Shown piece by piece: positions 34,801-44,276 of a stretch of DNA of 64,000 nucleotides. Positions within the stretch are counted from its first letter, which is position 1, and each line of letters starts with the position of its first letter. Source of the DNA: JANSWP01 sp041941305 (lineage in GTDB: Bacteria; Bacteroidota; Bacteroidia; Chitinophagales; Saprospiraceae); NCBI GenBank assembly GCA_041941305.1, contig JBGTQJ010000032.1, positions 38,203 to 102,202 of the forward strand, read 5' to 3'. The notes under the pieces are model-generated. The model ran no database searches and was not told the origin of the DNA. It worked only from the letters and a program-made list of their open reading frames with translations. Made by a program: the position numbers and the translations under genes.

Positions 34801-35717
34801 ACGAGTCTCCAGTCTCTAAGAATTTTGAAGCTTCCATCACAAACATCAATGCGCGTATCTTCTTTAGTTACATTGATTTCACAGAAGCTTTGAGGACCGT
34901 CAATCCACCAGTTTGAATTGTGCATGTATGGATAGTGAGTGCAATCAAAAGCATCTTCACCTGCATCTAATGCCTGAGCACATGCTGAAGAACAATCAAA
35001 AGCTGGTTGGTTTCCGGGAAGACCGTCGTAGTGAGGAGGCAATTCAACGTCTGCAAGGGTAGCACGCTTGAACCAGATAACCTGAACACATTGCGTGTAG
35101 TTGCCGCTTGCATCAGTAGCAGTCCAAGTACGATTGATTCTTGCACTGTAGCCATTATTTGGTACACAGTCGTAGTTAATCCACTCATCTTCATACTCGA
35201 GTGTGATAACGCCACATCCTTGTGGGAAAGGATAGTTGTCACAGTTGTCTGTTACCGTTGGGTAAGGTACAATGTTGCCTGGCTCGTGTGGTTCATTACA
35301 CCAAATTTCTACTGGAGGGCAATCCAAAACAGGATCCATCTTATCTTCAATGATAATAGTACCCCAGCAGATATTGCCAGTAGCCCAGTGTTTTACTTTT
35401 ACAGGAAGGGTGTAACCGATCCAGTCACAAGTAACTACAGGGCTGGTTGGAATTGGGTCACCGTACTCGTCCATTACAGTAACCACAAAGGCTTGTGCGC
35501 CATTAGGCGAACAAATGTTAGGATTCCAAGGATCCTCCAACATCATATCAAAGGTAATCTCTGCTTCGCAGTCGCCATTGAGAGACACCTGGATGTTGTT
35601 GTTACATGCCATTGCACAATAGGCTTGAGCAGCTACCTCTGAGCTGTACAAGGCAACCATTGCCAAAGACATTACCATCCACTTTAGTGAACGGAGAGTA
35701 AAATTCGTTTTTCTCAT
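31806..35717 (-). CDS. Giant secreted adhesin-like protein with HYR-like, dockerin-like, cohesin-like and T9SS domains (1303 aa)
   Basis: The start giving MRKTNFTLRSLKWMVMSLAM provides a signal peptide ending VAAQA. Many Cys-rich modules follow, built around C-P-P-x-x-x-x-x-C, TVTDNCD and TVEDD blocks, typical of HYR-like/gliding-associated repeats. A dockerin-like pair (GVTTFDLVIMRKHILG and ADVNNSETITTFDMVELRKV) sits at about residue 950-1050. A cohesin-like domain follows (AGETYTVNFASNDFNALGYQ ... LFGLTFVAKTDAQLSDLLSI). A T9SS sorting domain (ELFQNTPNPFKGETIIAFNL ... KKMILIK) ends it. It is likely a surface scaffold or adhesin. Its paralogue is 36487-43518. Confidence 0.88.
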   Translation of the reverse strand: MRKTNFTLRSLKWMVMSLAMVALYSSEVAAQAYCAMACNNNIQVSLNGDCEAEITFDMMLEDPWNPNICSPNGAQAFVVTVMDEYGDPIPTSPVVTCDWIGYTLPVKVKHWATGNICWGTIIIEDKMDPVLDCPPVEIWCNEPHEPGNIVPYPTVTDNCDNYPFPQGCGVITLEYEDEWINYDCVPNNGYSARINRTWTATDASGNYTQCVQVIWFKRATLADVELPPHYDGLPGNQPAFDCSSACAQALDAGEDAFDCTHYPYMHNSNWWIDGPQSFCEINVTKEDTRIDVCDGSFKILRDWRLVDWCTGEILEYTQIIKVLDTTTDIVCANPWTVGTNGGPTSCTWSGNIPPATVNEDCSSYEVVTEVYELVPAPPYGLGYIEVLFATIDGNGGTVFGLSLGEHRVVYKLTDDCHNHDYCETYITVEDDDAPTPVCDEITQVTLDPDCTAIIYAETFDDGSHDNCCDHYELEFEVRRQGSGWGAYVEFDGDDCPGPVMVFMRVTDCHDNTSEDCMVEVLVDDKTPPIITCPPDKEIMCWTDYNDTSLTGEATATDACGLDDLTWQNIQVNLNACGEGFVRRRWRATDKQGNSSSCIQRIDIVDNTPLSISFPPNYTAVCNTTGGTGYQNSTDPDDLPAPFNGPNINGDDCELLAINHFDQYFPISDNACFKILREWVVIDWCDFDEDGPHDPSNGYYSDVQEIKVMDNAAPVVQDDNVYSYNNGDCTGNLPVCIDGPGCTTTVSIPQPTVDDCAPEDYISYSVSGDFTSFTTANVGPGTYNVTVKVDDGCNNKTLCDVTITVEDCKKPTPYCQDVFVEIMQTGMIEVWASDFNLGSFDNCPGDLEYSFSANVNNKNRTFTCDEVGSNLVEMWVTDAAGNQDYCVVEIVVQDNMDVCPGGDPLIAGVVETEDAEGVSGVEVEINGTTDMGVVTTDINGAFNLNVPAASDYTVTPAFDDDPLNGVTTFDLVIMRKHILGTALLDSPYKLIAADVNNSETITTFDMVELRKVILQINSDFPNNTSWRFVETAYDFPQADNPWSEEFPELININNLQGEINDADFIAIKIGDLNGNAKTNNFDNTDDRSAGQLNINVQDQTLTAGETYTVNFASNDFNALGYQFTLNFDQKALEFVEVSAGLATAENFGMTFLNEGAITTSWNGQATSNDLFGLTFVAKTDAQLSDLLSINSTRTAAEAYSNTGDLLDVELTFNGSVATTFELFQNTPNPFKGETIIAFNLPEAGVATLTVNDLSGKALFTVQGEFNKGANQVSISSRDLSATGVLYYTLSTATETATKKMILIK

Positions 35718-36423
35718 TTGACTAAGTTTTAAGTTAGAAAATGCAGTTATTGGATATAAATAGAAAAACAGATAATTCCTCATTCGCACATTAGTTTATA
35801 ATGTGAATTAAGAAATTATTTGCATGGTTCAAATCCTATTAATGGAAGTGTTTCATAATGCAACACAAAGGAATGCAGTACTAAATGTTCATGGGTTTTT
35901 AGACAGACTTGAAGCCTCCACAAAGATGACTCTGGAAGAAAGAGTAACTCAGGTTTTTAAATTATATGTAACCTAGCTATTTAAAATTAACTCCCAGGGA
36001 TGATTGGGAAACATTCTAGCTGGTTAGAGGGATGATCTGGTGAGAAATGAACAGCTATCTTTTATAATAGCCTGGTGCTTAATTTATCTGGTTCTCGTTT
36101 TAGTTCTATGTTCTCATTTTTCAATGTCATAAATCAGGGTTTTTTTGAAATTTTGGCATAATTACCAAGCATTGGGGGCAATGATGCCCGACAAAAATAC
36201 AATGAAGATTGCGCAACATTATACCCTGAAAGGTGTATTTTTCAGATAATTTTTTTTTAAATAGAATAAATTTTGTAATGTTTTCTTTTTTATTAAGGGT
36301 ATTTTTCCCAATGAAAAAATGTCACTCATTAAACTAATATTCATCTGTACTTTAATAATTCTGAATCTACTAGGCCAGCACTATAAGTAAAAAAACGGAT
36401 TCTATTTTTTCTGCCTTTTTAAC
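35718..36423. other. Non-coding region upstream of the 1303-residue gene
   Basis: About 700 bp without a gene, presumably with the promoter of the 1303-residue gene. A small hairpin (GGGCA / TGCCC at 36176-36189) is the only structure seen. It is bounded at the right by the terminator of the next gene. Confidence 0.5.
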
Positions 36424-36461
36424 ATAAAAAAAGCCCTCAACATAGTATCATATTGAGGGCT
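36424..36461 (-). terminator. Rho-independent terminator of the 2343-residue gene
   Basis: AGCCCTCAA pairs with TTGAGGGCT across a 12-base loop. Read on the minus strand it is followed by a TTTTTTT run. It lies just past the stop at 36487. Confidence 0.85.
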
Positions 36462-36486
36462 GGTAGTGAAAGTAAATTTATAAAAA

Positions 36487-39400
36487 TTAGGGCAATCGTA
36501 GCATTTTTTTGGATAGAATACCCATTTCAGTTTCCAATTGATAAATCAATATTCCAGAACTTTGCAAATCTTTGGAATCAATTGAGATCGAATTCAAACC
36601 GTCTTCATAAAACCCTGAAACTGTTTTCTGCAACATACCTGCATGGTCATATATTTTCAATGTCACAAAAGATGAATATGGCAAACTAAAATTAATGACT
36701 GTATTTTCCTCAAAAGGATTTGGATGGTTTTGATATAAAGCCAATTCACCTGAATTAATACTTTGAATAAACTCAAGCCTAATTTCAGGGTGCGCTGCTC
36801 GGGCATCCAGGGAAGGATAGGCTTCAGCTTTCAATATTCGGGAATTTAGTGCTAATACATCACTTAGTAATGCACTTCTAAGGGCTGTGAAGGTCATAGC
36901 GAATATTGGCTGCTTTGTATTTAGCTTTGCATCACTATTGCCCTCTTTATACCAGGAGGCAAGCAAAATGCCTTCTTCCATTTTGGACAACCCAAAATTA
37001 GAAATTCCCACTTTTTCGGTCTCCACTATCTGATTGAGACTCAAATACTCCTTTTGAAATTCCATTGTAAATTGAAAACCGAACAAGGCACTTTCGGCTC
37101 CTGGATAAAAATTCACCTGAACTACTTCTCCTTTTTGTACCACCCTATCTTTTACTTCAAAAATAAATGGTTCCAAATCATTTCTGTCATCTGTAGTAGT
37201 CAGATTGCCTGGTAGTGCAGATCCATTTACGTCTCCCACTTTGATTGCCATAAAATCTGCCTCATCTGTATCGTGGTCAAGATTATTGAAGTTAATAAAC
37301 TCAGGGAATGGTTCAACAAAAGGATTATCTGGCTCCGGAAATTCATAATTATTATCAATAAACCTCCAGGAAGCATTATTCGGGAAGAAATCAGTTTCAT
37401 GTAATATTACTTTCCGAAGCGCCACCAAATCAAAAGTCGTTACAGACCCGGAATTATTGACATCAGCAGCAATAATCTTATAAGGTGAGTTCAATTTTTT
37501 GATATTCAATATGTGTTTACTAATCAAAGTCATATCAAAAGTGGTTACACCATTCAGCAAATCAGTATTTTTCTCTGGAACCAAAGTATAATCTCCACCC
37601 ATAGGTAAATCGTGTATATCAAAAACTCCATCTTGTTCAGTCATTTGCATATCTACACCATTAACAGAGATATTCACTTCATTGACGGGTTCATCTTCGT
37701 CGTTGTAGACACCTCCTGCAATAGCTACCATTGGGAAAGGATCTCCACAATCTCCATCAGGATCCGTCAGGGTCACATCCATCATACAGAATATTTGATC
37801 ACCTGCAGCATCCGTGACTTGTACCTCCACCGTTTGAGTGGGCATCATGGTTAAATCGTCACAGTCAAAAAACAAGGAACTCGTCACGATTGCATTATCA
37901 ATGAATTCAATCGTGTATGGATTACAACCTCCCATCACTCCGATTATTGAAGTCAGGCTGGCTCCAGGTAATTCTGTAACTTGTGGAGCAGGATTCAACT
38001 CAATATTTATGGCTGGACAAGGATCTCCGGGATTTGAAAAGCTAAAGGGATCACCCATTCCAGAACCGACAGTAAACACAATATCAATAGTAGCTTCATT
38101 TGTACAAAAGTCAACAACCGTATAAGTTATCAAATGTGTACCCGCTGAATAAGGGCTCGAAGAACTTGTTCCAGTATGCATGCCAGTTCCCGTTAAATCA
38201 ATGGTACCATCCATATCAAAATCAATTTCCCAGGTAATGATCATATCATCTGTTGGCGTACAATCATCTGTTTCTATAGTTAAATTTGGTGGATCAGTGC
38301 ATAAAAAGTCAGTAGGCCCATTATAGGAAAGTACCGGAGCTGTCAAATCGATCACTTTGATGATTTGCTCATAAGTCCACATTGAGTCAGGCTGGCACCA
38401 ATCCCTGACTTCCCAGTTTCTTGAGATTTTATAACAACCACCAAGGGTATCTCCAAAAATGACGTCAACAGGCGGGTTGGTAAATCCAACGCCATTGGTA
38501 CAACCATTTATCACAAATGTTGGAACGTCAAATCCTGTAGGTAAATCATCCGGATCAAGTTCTGATGGTGTTTCGCAGTCATTGAAATCAATATCTTCCG
38601 GCCAATCGATATCGTCAGCCATGAAAGGATTGGCATCTACTAGAGTTACATCCTGAGTACAGGAAGCAGTCATGCCAAATGATTCCACTGTAAGTGTCCT
38701 TACAATAACTCCAGTACTGCACATCGGATTGAAATTGTCCAAATTGTGCACAATATCGAAACCATCATGTAGGCAATTACCTGCAATAAAATGCTCACCT
38801 ACGAGATTTGGATCATCAATATCCCCTAATTGGGAGCAATCAATTGTAACATCATCTGGACAAGATATCAATGGGGAGTTTTTGATTTGTACTTCCACAT
38901 TCACCATACAGGTGTTGGAATTGCCGAAAAAATCTGTGAATTCGACAATGACAGGTACATATACAGGATCCGGAAATCCAACATCATCACAGGTAAATCC
39001 AACCTGATCGGCAAAATAAGTCGGATTGTCCATCCTGGCAGCTTGAATGGTCATCGGCAAATGATCACAATTATCATAAGTTCCATTGTCAAATGATGTT
39101 GCAAAAACAAAGGTGGAGTCACCTGGCACTGAATTCAATGTTACAGTAGAAAATTCAATACAGCTTATAGTCGGAACCACATCATCGACTACTGTTACCT
39201 CTACATCACAGGAATTCACATTCCCACAAGCATCGATGACTTGATAGGTGATGGTATGTACACCCAATGGTAGACCACTCAACAGACCTCCATTTCCACT
39301 TCCAGTGATAGTCCCTATAGCTGTGCTTGTCATAACAGAATAATCAGAACAGTCTGGCTCATTGTTGATGTCTGCAGGTGGTATTTGGTCAAAGGAAAAG

Positions 39401-42400
39401 CAGCTATTGCCACTCATCCCCACTTCTAAAGGATCCGGGCAGGTGATTTCAGGGGCAGTTTGATCCAAAACTTTGATTACTTGAATATGGACTAGAGGAT
39501 TATCTGGCGAAGTTGGGTTACACCAATCATATACAGTCCAGGTACGTAAAATTTTATAACTGCTTTCACAAATATCAATAACCTGGTCGCTCTTGATGAT
39601 ATTCATGGAACAACAATTGTCGTTATCCAATGAATTGCCATCAATACTTGGCCAACCAGTTGCATCTGGCTCTGTATCTGGATCTTCACAATCCAGGACT
39701 GGCTGATCGATATCGTCATAATCTGGTGGGAATTCAACCATACTCAAATCCGCAGCGATGTATTCAATCACCTGAGCGCAATTATTTGCATAATTTCCAG
39801 ATTCATCTTTTGCCTGCCAAATTCGAACGACTTGCTTAGTGACCTCACCAGGTGGCACGCAACCAAAATTGGTAGGTACCTGACTAATCAAGGTAGGAGT
39901 TAACACTCCATCACAATTATCTGTAACAGTTGGTGGGTCAATCGTATCTAGATCTCTTGCGCAAGTCACTGGTTCTGGATCCGGACAATCGAAAATGGGT
40001 TTGAGCTTATCCTGGACCAAAATAGACCCCCAACAAATATTTCCTTCACAATCTTCTGTAATTCTTACGGTCAGTATTTTTCCAATTTCATCTACTGTAA
40101 CAGTATTGCCCAGAGGTTGCCCTAACCAGAATACTTCTACCTCAAAAACATCTGTTGGAATATCACTATAATCGCCTTCCAACACCATATCTGCTTCAAT
40201 AATACTGACACAATCCGCTTCCAGGGAAACATTGACCTGATCGTTACAAGCCATGACCCCTACTTCTTCAATAATTTGAACTTCCTGCTCAACAGCTTGG
40301 ATACAGCCAGGATTGCAGTTTGTGCAGGAACCACCAGAGACATCATCTTCGTCAAATGTGTATCTCACGGTAAATGTACCAAGCCCCAGAGCAGCAATAT
40401 CAAACTCAGTAGCACCAGCAACCAGGACTCCACCAAATTCATCCAGAATGTCAAAAACTCCAGTTCCGGTGGATGGATCAGCATGGCCAACAAGTGGTAC
40501 CGAAGGTTCATTTAAACAATAACCATTTTGTAATCCTTCAATCACTGGATTAGGATAAAAACATTGATTTGAAACCATTAAAAGATCATCTATACCATTC
40601 GTCACGGTGATTTCATAACCAATTCCATCTATATGAATTCCTTCAAGCGAATAGGTTCCAGGAGGTCCTTCAACCAATAGAGTACCTATGCCAATTGGAA
40701 TAGGCGCCAATGGAGGCTGGGGACTTGCAATGTCATACAATCCATCTACATCCAGTACCGTCCAAACCTGCCCACTCGGGGCGTGTACTTCCACAGTTTC
40801 TGTAAACTGACCATTTTCCAGATTCGTTGCATTTCCCTGGTCACCCAAGGCATTCATTCTGCAAGAACATGGATCTACAATGGTAGCTTCAGGCACACAA
40901 ACCACAACGGTAACTTCGATCGAAGTGCTATTGTTGCAATCGCCATCAAAATAGGTGTATATTACTTCATGTATACCTTCCAAAGCAACCCCAGGATCAA
41001 ATTCTGCTGTTCCGTCGAAATTGTCTGAAATAGCTGGATGATCATTGTATTCTCCTCCATCATCTGTAGGTACTCCCGTAATTAAAACCGGATCATCTTC
41101 TTCACAGATTGTAAAATCTCCCATTGGGATATCTACATCCGGTAAATCAATTACCTCAATTTCCAAATCTTCTGGCACTGATTGACAACCATTTGCATCA
41201 GTAGCAGTGTAGCGAAGCAAAATGGTTCCTGGATTATCTCCATCAAAGTTGGCTATGGCATTCGTTGAGCTTTGTGCGCCGTCAAGAGTTCCAGTTCCGT
41301 CATTTCCTGGAGGTTGAGGATTTACAATTTCCCAAAGGTGTGTAAATGGTCCGGTGCCAGCAGGAATTCCTTCAACATTTTGTGTGTCGCCAGAACAGAA
41401 TGGATCTGTTACACTTGACACTGTCGCTGTTGGCAAAACCCAGACATCAATCGTTATATCTACTTCATTTCCAAAACAGGTAGCCGTAGTTGGGTCTGTG
41501 GGATCTGTCCTCGAAGAAATCAGCTGAGGACGAATGGTATAAGTTACGGATTCCGTTCCTGGGTTTGGATTGGTGAGTGTTTCTGAAAGGTAATCTCCAT
41601 CGGGGATAGCTGTCACATCTTCAATAACAGTCGTCCCTTGTCCCATCGCAGCCGTGCCCGAAATATTGGTGACCAAATATTCCAAATCTGCTGAACCACC
41701 CCCTGGCGTGCTGCTTGAAAGCATCTGGACACTAAAGGTTGAGCCACTACATATTTGTGTATGGGTGGTAGATGGAGTAGCCACTAAATCTGGGTTTACA
41801 GTTACCACAACAATAATCGGCTCACCAGGACAATTGTCGGGGTCATTCAAATCACCACTAACTCCTGCGCCTTCTGGTGTAATGGTATACGTAACTTGTT
41901 CAGCAGCAGCACCATTTGTCGTCAAAGTTTGAGAAAAATCGGCAATACTTGTTTCCACTCCACCGCTATCATATATTAAAATGGTTTCTGTGGTAGCGCC
42001 AGTCACACCACCATCATTATTGGTCGCAACAAAATCAACAGTCACTTGAGTGGGAAATCCTTCTGCCAGGTTTCCAGATACGGAAACATTATTAATTTGG
42101 GCAAAATCTAGGGTAAAACTTTCACCTGAACAAATGTCAAAATCAGGAATAGGCTCCAAAACGGGTTCAGGGTAAATAACAGCAACCTGCCCAAAACCCA
42201 GCATGGGGGGTATGCTAGGTCCGGTACAGGTCGGGTGATCGGTCATTCTGACATTCGAAACACCCAAAAATATTCTTCCGGGGTCAAAGTCTCCAGTCTT
42301 GTTGATAATAGCGGTTGCAAGGCTGGAGACCTCGAAGGGTACTCCGGCCGTAACAACCAGTCCAGGGATTATAATTGGAAACGTCTGATCATCTCCCAGG

Positions 42401-43518
42401 TCGGCAGTGAAAAACAGAGTCGGGGTGTTCACGATAACTAAGTCAAAAGTGACTCCGTTGCCACCAACCGGAGTTGTAATAGTCTGATCAAGGATTTCGC
42501 CAGAACAATAGGCGATTTGATTATCTGAATTAAAATTTATTTCTACTTCTGGAGTGGGCATCACTGTAATGACCACATCAATTGCATCTCCTTCGCATAA
42601 ATTGCCATCAGAACGTGTTGGTACCAGAGTAAACGTTGCGGTTTGGGGGTTATCACCAGTGTTTACAAGAATTTCCTGTAGAAGATCATTTGGCAAAAAA
42701 GTAGAAGTCCCAGGATCCCCTACTGGTCCTGCTGTTAATGTACTAACTGGCGCACTCAAGGTGGGATCAGAAAAAACCAAATCAGTTAACCAAAATTCTA
42801 CCAATCCTGGTATGAAGTAATTTGTGGTTAACAATACTTCTGTCAGTCCTCCATCGCAAAGTGTCTCCGAACTGGGGGTAGCCACAATATCCGGATCTTC
42901 ACCAAAAGGAATGGATATACTAAAGGGTTGACTTGTATTGCAACCATTGGTTTCAGTTATAATTACTGTAACCATACCCGCTCCCGTAGCACTCACTTCT
43001 CCGATTGGACTCACACTCGGTCCTGGTGCGTCGGTATTGGGGCCATCAATAGCATAGTTAAAAGTGGGAGTTGAAGCAGAAGCTGCAGTCTTGATACCTG
43101 TAATTTGCACGACTTCGCCAATACATCCTACCATGGGTGCAAAAGTAGCACCAGGGGTCAATGCCGAATTATCTCCATCAAAATATAAGGTAAAGGGTGG
43201 TGTCGTTTCACCTACCATGCAATCTCCAGCTGCAGTGGTCACTTCCCAGGCAATCGAGTAGGAACCGATAGCTCCAACTGAAGCAGGATTAAAAATCGCT
43301 GATGATGAACCTGGTGTCGCACTTGCTGGTAAACCTGTCCAGCTTCCGACACTCGTACTCACATTCGTCCCATCAATTGCCAATACATAATTCCAGTTGT
43401 CATCAATACAAAAAGGATTTGAAGCACCTGCTGATAAAATAATTTCAGGATTGCATTGTGCCGAAAGCCCCAGGCTGATTATCCACACAGCCACTGTGGT
43501 TAAAATAAAGTGTCTCAT
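36487..43518 (-). CDS. Giant secreted HYR-like repeat protein, dockerin-like, cohesin-like and T9SS domains (2343 aa)
   Basis: The start giving MRHFILTTVAVWIISLGLSA gives a signal peptide ending SAQ. The N-terminal ~1000 residues are repeated ~100-residue PKD/SprB-like modules (G-x-x-x-C-x-G repeats, V-T-V-N-P, TITPEGAGVSGDLNDPDNCP). The second half has Cys-rich HYR-like modules (TCPDPLEVG, TVTDNCDG, IKVLDQTAPEITCP). A dockerin-like segment (GVTTFDMTLISKHILNIKKL, AADVNNSGSVTTFDLVALRK), a cohesin-like segment and a T9SS type A domain (LALYQNHPNPFEENTVINFS ... KKMLRLP) end the protein. It resembles 31806-35717 from the HYR-like part to the end. Likely large surface adhesin. Confidence 0.88.
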   Translation of the reverse strand: MRHFILTTVAVWIISLGLSAQCNPEIILSAGASNPFCIDDNWNYVLAIDGTNVSTSVGSWTGLPASATPGSSSAIFNPASVGAIGSYSIAWEVTTAAGDCMVGETTPPFTLYFDGDNSALTPGATFAPMVGCIGEVVQITGIKTAASASTPTFNYAIDGPNTDAPGPSVSPIGEVSATGAGMVTVIITETNGCNTSQPFSISIPFGEDPDIVATPSSETLCDGGLTEVLLTTNYFIPGLVEFWLTDLVFSDPTLSAPVSTLTAGPVGDPGTSTFLPNDLLQEILVNTGDNPQTATFTLVPTRSDGNLCEGDAIDVVITVMPTPEVEINFNSDNQIAYCSGEILDQTITTPVGGNGVTFDLVIVNTPTLFFTADLGDDQTFPIIIPGLVVTAGVPFEVSSLATAIINKTGDFDPGRIFLGVSNVRMTDHPTCTGPSIPPMLGFGQVAVIYPEPVLEPIPDFDICSGESFTLDFAQINNVSVSGNLAEGFPTQVTVDFVATNNDGGVTGATTETILIYDSGGVETSIADFSQTLTTNGAAAEQVTYTITPEGAGVSGDLNDPDNCPGEPIIVVVTVNPDLVATPSTTHTQICSGSTFSVQMLSSSTPGGGSADLEYLVTNISGTAAMGQGTTVIEDVTAIPDGDYLSETLTNPNPGTESVTYTIRPQLISSRTDPTDPTTATCFGNEVDITIDVWVLPTATVSSVTDPFCSGDTQNVEGIPAGTGPFTHLWEIVNPQPPGNDGTGTLDGAQSSTNAIANFDGDNPGTILLRYTATDANGCQSVPEDLEIEVIDLPDVDIPMGDFTICEEDDPVLITGVPTDDGGEYNDHPAISDNFDGTAEFDPGVALEGIHEVIYTYFDGDCNNSTSIEVTVVVCVPEATIVDPCSCRMNALGDQGNATNLENGQFTETVEVHAPSGQVWTVLDVDGLYDIASPQPPLAPIPIGIGTLLVEGPPGTYSLEGIHIDGIGYEITVTNGIDDLLMVSNQCFYPNPVIEGLQNGYCLNEPSVPLVGHADPSTGTGVFDILDEFGGVLVAGATEFDIAALGLGTFTVRYTFDEDDVSGGSCTNCNPGCIQAVEQEVQIIEEVGVMACNDQVNVSLEADCVSIIEADMVLEGDYSDIPTDVFEVEVFWLGQPLGNTVTVDEIGKILTVRITEDCEGNICWGSILVQDKLKPIFDCPDPEPVTCARDLDTIDPPTVTDNCDGVLTPTLISQVPTNFGCVPPGEVTKQVVRIWQAKDESGNYANNCAQVIEYIAADLSMVEFPPDYDDIDQPVLDCEDPDTEPDATGWPSIDGNSLDNDNCCSMNIIKSDQVIDICESSYKILRTWTVYDWCNPTSPDNPLVHIQVIKVLDQTAPEITCPDPLEVGMSGNSCFSFDQIPPADINNEPDCSDYSVMTSTAIGTITGSGNGGLLSGLPLGVHTITYQVIDACGNVNSCDVEVTVVDDVVPTISCIEFSTVTLNSVPGDSTFVFATSFDNGTYDNCDHLPMTIQAARMDNPTYFADQVGFTCDDVGFPDPVYVPVIVEFTDFFGNSNTCMVNVEVQIKNSPLISCPDDVTIDCSQLGDIDDPNLVGEHFIAGNCLHDGFDIVHNLDNFNPMCSTGVIVRTLTVESFGMTASCTQDVTLVDANPFMADDIDWPEDIDFNDCETPSELDPDDLPTGFDVPTFVINGCTNGVGFTNPPVDVIFGDTLGGCYKISRNWEVRDWCQPDSMWTYEQIIKVIDLTAPVLSYNGPTDFLCTDPPNLTIETDDCTPTDDMIITWEIDFDMDGTIDLTGTGMHTGTSSSSPYSAGTHLITYTVVDFCTNEATIDIVFTVGSGMGDPFSFSNPGDPCPAINIELNPAPQVTELPGASLTSIIGVMGGCNPYTIEFIDNAIVTSSLFFDCDDLTMMPTQTVEVQVTDAAGDQIFCMMDVTLTDPDGDCGDPFPMVAIAGGVYNDEDEPVNEVNISVNGVDMQMTEQDGVFDIHDLPMGGDYTLVPEKNTDLLNGVTTFDMTLISKHILNIKKLNSPYKIIAADVNNSGSVTTFDLVALRKVILHETDFFPNNASWRFIDNNYEFPEPDNPFVEPFPEFINFNNLDHDTDEADFMAIKVGDVNGSALPGNLTTTDDRNDLEPFIFEVKDRVVQKGEVVQVNFYPGAESALFGFQFTMEFQKEYLSLNQIVETEKVGISNFGLSKMEEGILLASWYKEGNSDAKLNTKQPIFAMTFTALRSALLSDVLALNSRILKAEAYPSLDARAAHPEIRLEFIQSINSGELALYQNHPNPFEENTVINFSLPYSSFVTLKIYDHAGMLQKTVSGFYEDGLNSISIDSKDLQSSGILIYQLETEMGILSKKMLRLP

Positions 43519-43871
43519 AGTTAGGATAGTATTTTGAGAAAAATCCCAAACTACCAATTTGAGCTCAAGGCATATTGTGTGTTTTCTCAAGCCTCACTAT
43601 TGATAGATAGGGAGGGGTTAAAAGCGTATTTGTTTTGGTCGGCAGCCGAGTTGACACGGCAGACGGCAAAACTTCATTGTTAAATTTACTTTCTAGTTTT
43701 CTTTGAAATTTTGGGTAAAAAACTGCCCCATTTTGGTTGAGGCGGTTTCATTCCGAGTTATTCAAAAGGAATGCCCTTCGGCATTGACCTTATGAATAAT
43801 CGAATTTTCTGAACTGGGGGAATTCATTGTTTCATAGTGCAGCAAAAGCTGTTTTATCTTTCTGTCACAAG
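43519..43871. other. Upstream region of the giant gene with a stable hairpin
   Basis: Non-coding. A hairpin at 43758-43799 pairs TTATTC, AAGG and AATGCC with GGCATT, CCTT and GAATAA. Its right side (ACCTTATGAATAATCGAA) resembles the ACCTCATGAATAAACGAA tail of the three repeats that follow, so it may be a degenerate fourth member. Confidence 0.5.
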
Positions 43872-44276
43872 GTGATTGTTGAAAAGTGCCCCGGCCGCGC
43901 CGGGGCTGATTTTTAACAAATTATAAACCTCATGAATAAACGAAGTCAATGGATTGCAGGATTCACACTTTTTGGAATCCGTCTTTATATCTTTTTCGTG
44001 AAGTTTTGCTGGAAAATGCCCCGGCTGCGCCGGGGCTAATCTTAGCAAATTATAAACCTCATGAATAAACGAAGTCAAATTCAGGTTGACGGGATTACAT
44101 GATCTCTGTATTCACGATTTCATTGTTAGATCGACCATACAAAATGAATCAATCCACCTGATCACAATAACCCGATGTCAGGTATTTACTTTCAAAAGGT
44201 GTTTGCTGAAAAGTGCCCCGGCCGCGCCGGGGCTGATTTTTAGCAAATTATAAACCTCATGAATAAACGAAGTCAA
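43872..44276. repeat. Three-copy ~76 bp repeat with GC-rich hairpin
   Basis: Copies at 43872-43949, 44004-44078 and 44199-44276 share TTGCTGAAAA-like text, the palindrome CCCCGGC-CGC-GCCGGGG (loop TGC in copy 2), AAATTATAAACCTCATGAAT and a trailing AAACGAAGTCAA. Spacers of ~54 and ~120 bp are unrelated, so this is not CRISPR. The only substitution in the palindrome is in the loop, so the stem is preserved. It lies upstream of the giant T9SS gene. Confidence 0.75.

Noticed and set aside
31806..43518. Long plus-strand frames opposite the giant T9SS genes
   Set aside because: They are shadows of the real genes, without starts or domains, produced by the biased codon use of the coding strand.
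43854..44078. Small minus-strand gene across the hairpin repeats
   Set aside because: The apparent repeated peptide comes from the repeat DNA itself, with no independent coding pattern.
43872..44276. CRISPR array
   Set aside because: Repeats are too long (~76 bp) and spacers are ~54 and ~120 bp, and no cas genes are present.
43872..44276. Integron attC sites
   Set aside because: No integrase gene and no gene cassettes lie between the repeats.
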